Positions 60,065-64,000 of a stretch of 64,000 nt of DNA are shown here, piece after piece. Each line of letters opens with the position of its first letter. Positions within the stretch are counted from its first letter, which is position 1. The notes under the pieces were generated by a model. That model searched no databases. It saw only the letters and a list, made by a program, of their open reading frames with translations, and was not told the DNA's origin. The position numbers and the translations under genes are program-made. Origin of the DNA: Roseomonas haemaphysalidis (lineage in GTDB: Bacteria; Pseudomonadota; Alphaproteobacteria; Acetobacterales; Acetobacteraceae); assembly GCF_017355405.1 (NCBI RefSeq), contig NZ_CP061177.1, positions 3,408,501 to 3,472,500 of the forward strand. The letters run 5' to 3'.

Positions 60065-60083
60065 GGCGCCTATCACAGGCGCC
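60065..60083 (-). promoter_or_regulatory. Leader hairpin of the MHYT-GGDEF gene
   Basis: GGCGCC (60065-60070) and GGCGCC (60078-60083), separated by TATCACA, form a stem 5 bases upstream of the ribosome-binding site on the minus strand. It could limit ribosome access. Confidence 0.3.
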
Positions 60084-60122
60084 ACGCCGCCAGAGATTTG
60101 GCGACGCAGCATGAAGTGCAAG

Positions 60123-60167
60123 AAAAACTAGTGTGATGCAAACTTCAAGAGATTTGCCCTGCTATCA
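60123..60167 (-). terminator. Possible terminator of the nrd operon
   Basis: On the minus strand, after the nrdB stop, TGAT...GCAAA pairs with TTTGC-ATCA (60134-60142 with 60153-60167, allowing an internal loop). A T5 run (60127-60123) follows 6 bases later. The stem is AT-rich and weak. Confidence 0.33.
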
Positions 60168-60198
60168 CCACAAAGGCGGTCGCGGCGCAGGCTGCGGC

Positions 60199-61311
60199 TT
60201 AGTCCCAGCTCAGCGCGCCACCATTCTGGTACTCGATCACCCGCGTCTCGAAGAAGTTCTTTTCCTTCTTCAGGTCCATCACCTCGGACATCCAGGGGAA
60301 CGGGTTCTCCGTTTCCGGGAACAGCGGCGCGAGGCCGAGCTGGGCGCAGCGGCGGTTGGTGATCACGTGCATGTACTGCTCGCACAGCACGGCATTGAGG
60401 CCGAGGAAGCCCTTGGGCATGGTGTCCTTTCCATAGGCCACCTCCAGCGCGCAGGCCTCGCTCAGCATGCCCCGCACCTCCTCGGCGAACTCGGCGGTCC
60501 ACAGGCCCGGGTTCTCGGCGCGGATCTGGTTGATCACGTCGATGCCGAAGTTCAGGTGGATGCTCTCGTCGCGCAGGATGTACTGGTATTGCTCGGCGAT
60601 GCCGACCATGCGGCCGCGCCGGCCGAGCGACAGGATCTGCGCGAAGCCGGTGTAGAACCACATCCCCTCGAACACGACGTAGAAGGCGATCAGGTCGCGC
60701 AGAAAGGCGCGGTCGGCCTCCGGCGTGCCGGTCTTGAAGTCGGGGTCGGACAGGTTCTGCGTGTACTTCAGCGCCCAGGCCGCCTTGGCGGTGATGGAAG
60801 GCACCTCGCGGTACATGTTGAACAGCTCGCCCTCATCCAGGCCGAGGCTTTCCACGATGTACTGGAAGGTGTGGGTGTGCACCGCCTCCTCGAAGGCCTG
60901 GCGCAGCAGGTACTGGCGGCATTCCGGGTTGGTCAGGTGGCGGTAGACGGCCAGCACGATGTTGTTGGCGACCAGGCTCTCGCTGGTCGCGAAGAAGCCG
61001 AGGTTGCGCTTGACCGAGCGGCGCTCCTCCTCCGTCAGACCGTCGCGCGACTTCCACAGCGCGATGTCGGCCTGCATGGAGACCTCGGTCGGCATCCAGT
61101 GGTTGTTGCAGCCGGCGAGGTACTTCTCCCACGCCCAGGTGTACTTCATGGGCAGGAGCTGGTTGACGTCGGCGCGGCAGTTGATCATCGCCTTGTCGTC
61201 GACCGAGACGCGCGCCGCGCCCTGGGTGATCTCGCCCAGGCCGGTGGCATCCGCCACCGGCTTGTCCCCTGCCGCCTCGTCCCCGCCCCAGCTCAGAATG
61301 TTCGTGTCCAT
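60199..61311 (-). CDS. nrdB: Ribonucleotide reductase small subunit, class Ic type (no radical tyrosine)
   Basis: This 370-residue ferritin-like R2 subunit generates the oxidant that starts ribonucleotide reduction in NrdA. The metal ligands, aligned by spacing with E. coli NrdB, are E111 (D84 in E. coli), E142, H145, E215, E249 and H252. The position of radical Tyr122 is F149 (EEAVHTHTF). Phe at the radical site plus Glu at the first ligand is the Chlamydia-type class Ic signature, in which a Mn(IV)/Fe(III) pair replaces the tyrosyl radical. The sequence around [17 protein letters not shown] and [10 protein letters not shown] also follows the Chlamydia protein. The C-terminal tail should dock on NrdA, encoded 12 bases upstream. 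Confidence 0.93.
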   Translation of the reverse strand: MDTNILSWGGDEAAGDKPVADATGLGEITQGAARVSVDDKAMINCRADVNQLLPMKYTWAWEKYLAGCNNHWMPTEVSMQADIALWKSRDGLTEEERRSVKRNLGFFATSESLVANNIVLAVYRHLTNPECRQYLLRQAFEEAVHTHTFQYIVESLGLDEGELFNMYREVPSITAKAAWALKYTQNLSDPDFKTGTPEADRAFLRDLIAFYVVFEGMWFYTGFAQILSLGRRGRMVGIAEQYQYILRDESIHLNFGIDVINQIRAENPGLWTAEFAEEVRGMLSEACALEVAYGKDTMPKGFLGLNAVLCEQYMHVITNRRCAQLGLAPLFPETENPFPWMSEVMDLKKEKNFFETRVIEYQNGGALSWD

Positions 61312-61323
61312 GGTCTCAGTTCC

Positions 61324-64000
61324 TTACTGGCAGGCTTCGCAGGTCGGGTCGTCGAGCAGGCAGACATTGGCGCTGGCGCTGGGCGCCGACATCACGGGGG
61401 CGGCGGGCACGGGCGCCGGCGCCGCTTCCAGCTTCACGGCGTTCAGCTTGCCGTCGCTGCGCGTCATGGTGGACTTCTCCACATGCGTCGCCGCCTGGGT
61501 GCGCAGGTAGTAGGTGGTCTTCAGCCCGCGCTTCCAGGCCAGGCGGTAGAGCTGGTCCAGCTTCTTGCCGTTGGGATTGGCCAGATACAGGTTCAGCGAC
61601 TGCGCCTGGTCGATCCACTTCTGCCGGCGGGCGGCCGCCTCGATCAGCCAGGAAGGGTCCACCTCGAAGGCCGTGGCGTAGAGCGCCTTCAGCTCGTCCG
61701 GGATGCGGTCGATCGGGCCCAGGCTGCCGTCGTAGTACTTCAGGTCGCTGACCATCACCGCGTCCCACAGCCCGCGCGCCTTCAGGTCGCGCACCAGGGC
61801 CGGGTTCACCACCGTGAAGTCGCCGGACATGTTGGCCTTGACGTAGAGGTTGCGGAAGGTCGGCTCGATGGACTGCGTGGCGCCGACGATGTTGGAGATC
61901 GTCGCGGTCGGCGCGATGGCCATGGTGTTGCTGTTGCGCATGCCGGTGGTCTTCACCCGCTCGCGCAGCCCTTCCCAGTCCAGCGTGGCGGACTGGTCCA
62001 GCGCCTCGCCGCGCGCCTCGGACACGTACTTGATGCTGTCCACCGGCAAGACGCCCTGGCTCCACAGCGAGCCGGGGAAGGAGGCATAGGCGCCGCGCTC
62101 GGCAGCGAGTTCCACCGAGGCCTCGATGGCATGGTAGCTGACCAGCTCCATGCTCTCGTCGGCGAAGCGCACGGCTTCCTCGGAAGCCAGCGGCAGGCGC
62201 AGCGCGTGCAGCGCGTCCTGGAAGCCCATCAGCCCCATGCCGATCGGCCGGTGCCGCAGGTTGGAGCGGCGGGCCTGCGGGATGGTGTAGAAGTTCACGT
62301 CGATGACATTGTCCAGCATCCGCATCGCGGTGCGGATGGTGCGCTGGAGCCGCGCCCGGTCCAGCGCGCCGTCGACGATGTGCTGGCCCATGTTGATGGA
62401 GCCGAGGTTGCAGACCGCGACCTCGGTGTCCGAGGTGTTCAGCGTGATCTCGGTGCAAAGGTTGGACGAATGCACCACGCCGGCATGCCGCTGCGGCGAG
62501 CGCAGGTTGCACGGGTCCTTGAAGGTCATCCAGGGATGCCCGGTCTCGAACAGCATGGTCAGCATGCGGCGCCACAGGTCCACCGCGCGGATGGTCTTGT
62601 GCACGTTCATCTCGCCGCGCTTGGCCTTCGCCTCGTAGCGCTCATAGGCCTCGCGGAACGGGATGCCGTAAAGGTCGTGCAGGTCCGGCGTCTCGTCCGG
62701 GGAGAACAGCGTCCACTCGCCGTCCTGCTCGACGCGCTGCATGAACAGGTCCGGCACCCAGTTGGCCGTGTTCATGTCGTGCGTGCGGCGGCGGTCGTCG
62801 CCGGTGTTCTTGCGCAGGTCGAGGAACTCCTCGACGTCGATGTGCCAGCTTTCCAGATAGGCGCAGACCGCGCCCTTGCGCTTGCCGCCCTGGTTCACCG
62901 CGATGGCGGTGTCGTTGGTCACCTTCAGAAAGGGCACCACGCCCTGCGACGCGCCGTTGGTGCCGCGGATATGCGCGCCGAGGCCGCGCACCCGCGTCCA
63001 GCTGTTGCCGATGCCGCCGGAATACTTGGCGAGCAGCGCGTTGTCCTTGATGGAGCCGAAGATGCCATCGAGGTCATCCGGCACGCTGGTCAGGAAGCAG
63101 GAGGAGAGCTGCGAATGCCGCGTGCCGCTGTTGAACAGCGTCGGCGTCGAGCACATGAAGTCGAAAGAGGAGATCAGGTCGTAGAACTCGATCGCCCGCG
63201 CCTCGCGGTCGATCTCGTTGAGCGCCAGCCCCATGGCGACGCGCATGAAGAAGGCCTGCGGCATCTCGAACCGCACGCCCTTGGTCTGCAGGAGGTAGCG
63301 GTCGTACAGCGTTTGGAAGCCGAGGTACTGGAACTGCAGGTCGCGTTCCGGCTTCAGGCTGGCGCCCAGGCGCCCCAGGTCGAACTGCGCCAGCACCGGG
63401 TTCAGCAGCCCGACCTCGATGCCGCGCGCCACGTATTGCGTGAAGTAGTCCGGGTAGGCCTCGGCCATCTCGGCCTGCGAGCGCACCGGCAGGCCGGTGA
63501 CGAAGCCGGTCGCCTCGCGCCGCGCCACGGCCAGCAACAGGCGGGCGCTGACGGTGGAATAGTTCGGCTCCTGCTCGATCAGCGTGCGGGCGGCCAGGAT
63601 CGGCGCCTGCGCCAGCTCGTCCTCGCTGATGCCGTCGTAGATGTTGCGGCGCGTTTCGGCCAGCACCGGCTCGGGCGAGACATCGGGCAGGCCGGCGCAG
63701 CTTTCGGCCACCAGGGCGGCCAGCGCCGCCTCGTCCAGCGGGCGCAGCGTGCCGTCGGCGCCCTTCACCTGCCAGCGCGGCGCGGCGGCGGCGGGGGCGG
63801 CGACCACGGCGGCGGCGGCGCGCTCCTGCGCCCGCTGCTCGCGGTAAAGCACATAGGCGCGGGCCACCTTGTGGTGGCCGCCGCGCATCAGCGCCAGCTC
63901 CACTTGGTCCTGGATGTCCTCGATGTGCAGCGTCTGGGTGCCGTGGCGGGTCAGCGCCGCCACCACCTGCTCCGTCAGCTCCGCCGTCACCTCGTGGATG
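61324..64000 (-). CDS. nrdA: Ribonucleotide reductase large subunit, class I (5' end beyond the window)
   Basis: These 892 codons belong to the catalytic subunit; the frame stays open to the window edge and enters an ATP-cone (IHEVTAELTEQVVAAL, then TLHIEDIQDQVELALMRGG), so the start is outside. Catalytic residues are visible: the first cysteine in QLSSCFLTS, NLCTEI with the thiyl-radical Cys between Asn and Glu, the resolving Cys in AVCNLGSIN, the Tyr pair in LKTTYYLRTQ for radical transfer, and the C-terminal CEACQ redox pair. It makes deoxynucleotides with NrdB encoded downstream, and the ATP-cone allows dATP control. Confidence 0.95.
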   Translation of the reverse strand, partial: IHEVTAELTEQVVAALTRHGTQTLHIEDIQDQVELALMRGGHHKVARAYVLYREQRAQERAAAAVVAAPAAAAPRWQVKGADGTLRPLDEAALAALVAESCAGLPDVSPEPVLAETRRNIYDGISEDELAQAPILAARTLIEQEPNYSTVSARLLLAVARREATGFVTGLPVRSQAEMAEAYPDYFTQYVARGIEVGLLNPVLAQFDLGRLGASLKPERDLQFQYLGFQTLYDRYLLQTKGVRFEMPQAFFMRVAMGLALNEIDREARAIEFYDLISSFDFMCSTPTLFNSGTRHSQLSSCFLTSVPDDLDGIFGSIKDNALLAKYSGGIGNSWTRVRGLGAHIRGTNGASQGVVPFLKVTNDTAIAVNQGGKRKGAVCAYLESWHIDVEEFLDLRKNTGDDRRRTHDMNTANWVPDLFMQRVEQDGEWTLFSPDETPDLHDLYGIPFREAYERYEAKAKRGEMNVHKTIRAVDLWRRMLTMLFETGHPWMTFKDPCNLRSPQRHAGVVHSSNLCTEITLNTSDTEVAVCNLGSINMGQHIVDGALDRARLQRTIRTAMRMLDNVIDVNFYTIPQARRSNLRHRPIGMGLMGFQDALHALRLPLASEEAVRFADESMELVSYHAIEASVELAAERGAYASFPGSLWSQGVLPVDSIKYVSEARGEALDQSATLDWEGLRERVKTTGMRNSNTMAIAPTATISNIVGATQSIEPTFRNLYVKANMSGDFTVVNPALVRDLKARGLWDAVMVSDLKYYDGSLGPIDRIPDELKALYATAFEVDPSWLIEAAARRQKWIDQAQSLNLYLANPNGKKLDQLYRLAWKRGLKTTYYLRTQAATHVEKSTMTRSDGKLNAVKLEAAPAPVPAAPVMSAPSASANVCLLDDPTCEACQ

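Noticed and set aside
1..64000. CRISPR arrays, complete insertion sequences, rRNA genes or plasmid/phage origins
   Set aside because: I looked for regularly spaced repeats, transposase motifs with terminal repeats, and rRNA signatures and found none.

Overview
The window is about 70% G+C throughout. Its conserved block (dcd, murA, hisG, hisD, infA, maf, a ribonuclease G-type gene, yacG, tRNA-Phe) has an order typical of Alphaproteobacteria. Together with the many SBP_bac_5/Dpp-type transporters, LLM flavin monooxygenases and TAXI proteins, this suggests a Roseomonas-like member of the Acetobacteraceae. The genus is an inference from gene content, not a database result.

Left arm, 1-17441 (accessory). 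An FAD-linked oxidase tail meets a minus-strand operon: a RutA-like monooxygenase, a DUF35 protein, a thiolase-fold protein without the nucleophilic cysteine, and a class III CoA-transferase. A divergent TetR gene leads into an aminotransferase and a phosphotriesterase-like amidohydrolase. An orphan binding protein follows. The aminotransferase and the orphan binding protein are preceded by nearly identical palindromes that look like sites of one repressor. A LysR gene then stands divergently from an NtaA-type monooxygenase, which is followed by a complete peptide/nickel-type ABC transporter with fused ATPases.

Boundary, 17442-18340. About 0.9 kb without a convincing gene contains three strong hairpins and the 3' half of a tRNA-Thr(GGT). 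The tRNA fragment abuts core genes and looks like an attachment-site remnant, so I read the left arm as (part of) an integrated island that continues beyond base 1.

Core block, 18341-25043: a small basic protein, dcd, murA, hisGD, infA, maf, RNase E/G, yacG and an intact tRNA-Phe.

Middle, 25137-34315: an OprB-like porin, an ornithine-cyclodeaminase homologue, a serralysin-like protease with DUF4214 repeats, a TPR-glycosyltransferase, and a coupled pair made of an undescribed membrane protein and a TAXI binding protein that has no permease.

34487-47111 is a peptide-handling region. A minus-strand Dpp transporter operon ends in a prolyl-oligopeptidase. Divergent from it are a beta-lactamase-fold hydrolase, an MlrC-type M81 peptidase, a hydrolase fused to a gluconate-dehydrogenase-subunit-3-like domain, and a GMC oxidoreductase.

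47259-57580 (minus) is a nucleotide scavenging operon. It encodes periplasmic CpdB, a BMP-type nucleoside ABC importer, cytidine deaminase, nucleoside deoxyribosyltransferase, nucleoside hydrolase and Tag, with an MFS gene just upstream.

Right end: an MHYT-PAS-GGDEF protein with a degenerate EAL domain, then nrdB and nrdA of a ribonucleotide reductase. NrdB has the residues of the class Ic (Mn/Fe, tyrosine-radical-free) type. Paired G-rich palindromes (REPIN-like) sit between convergent genes at about 34.3 and 47.1 kb.
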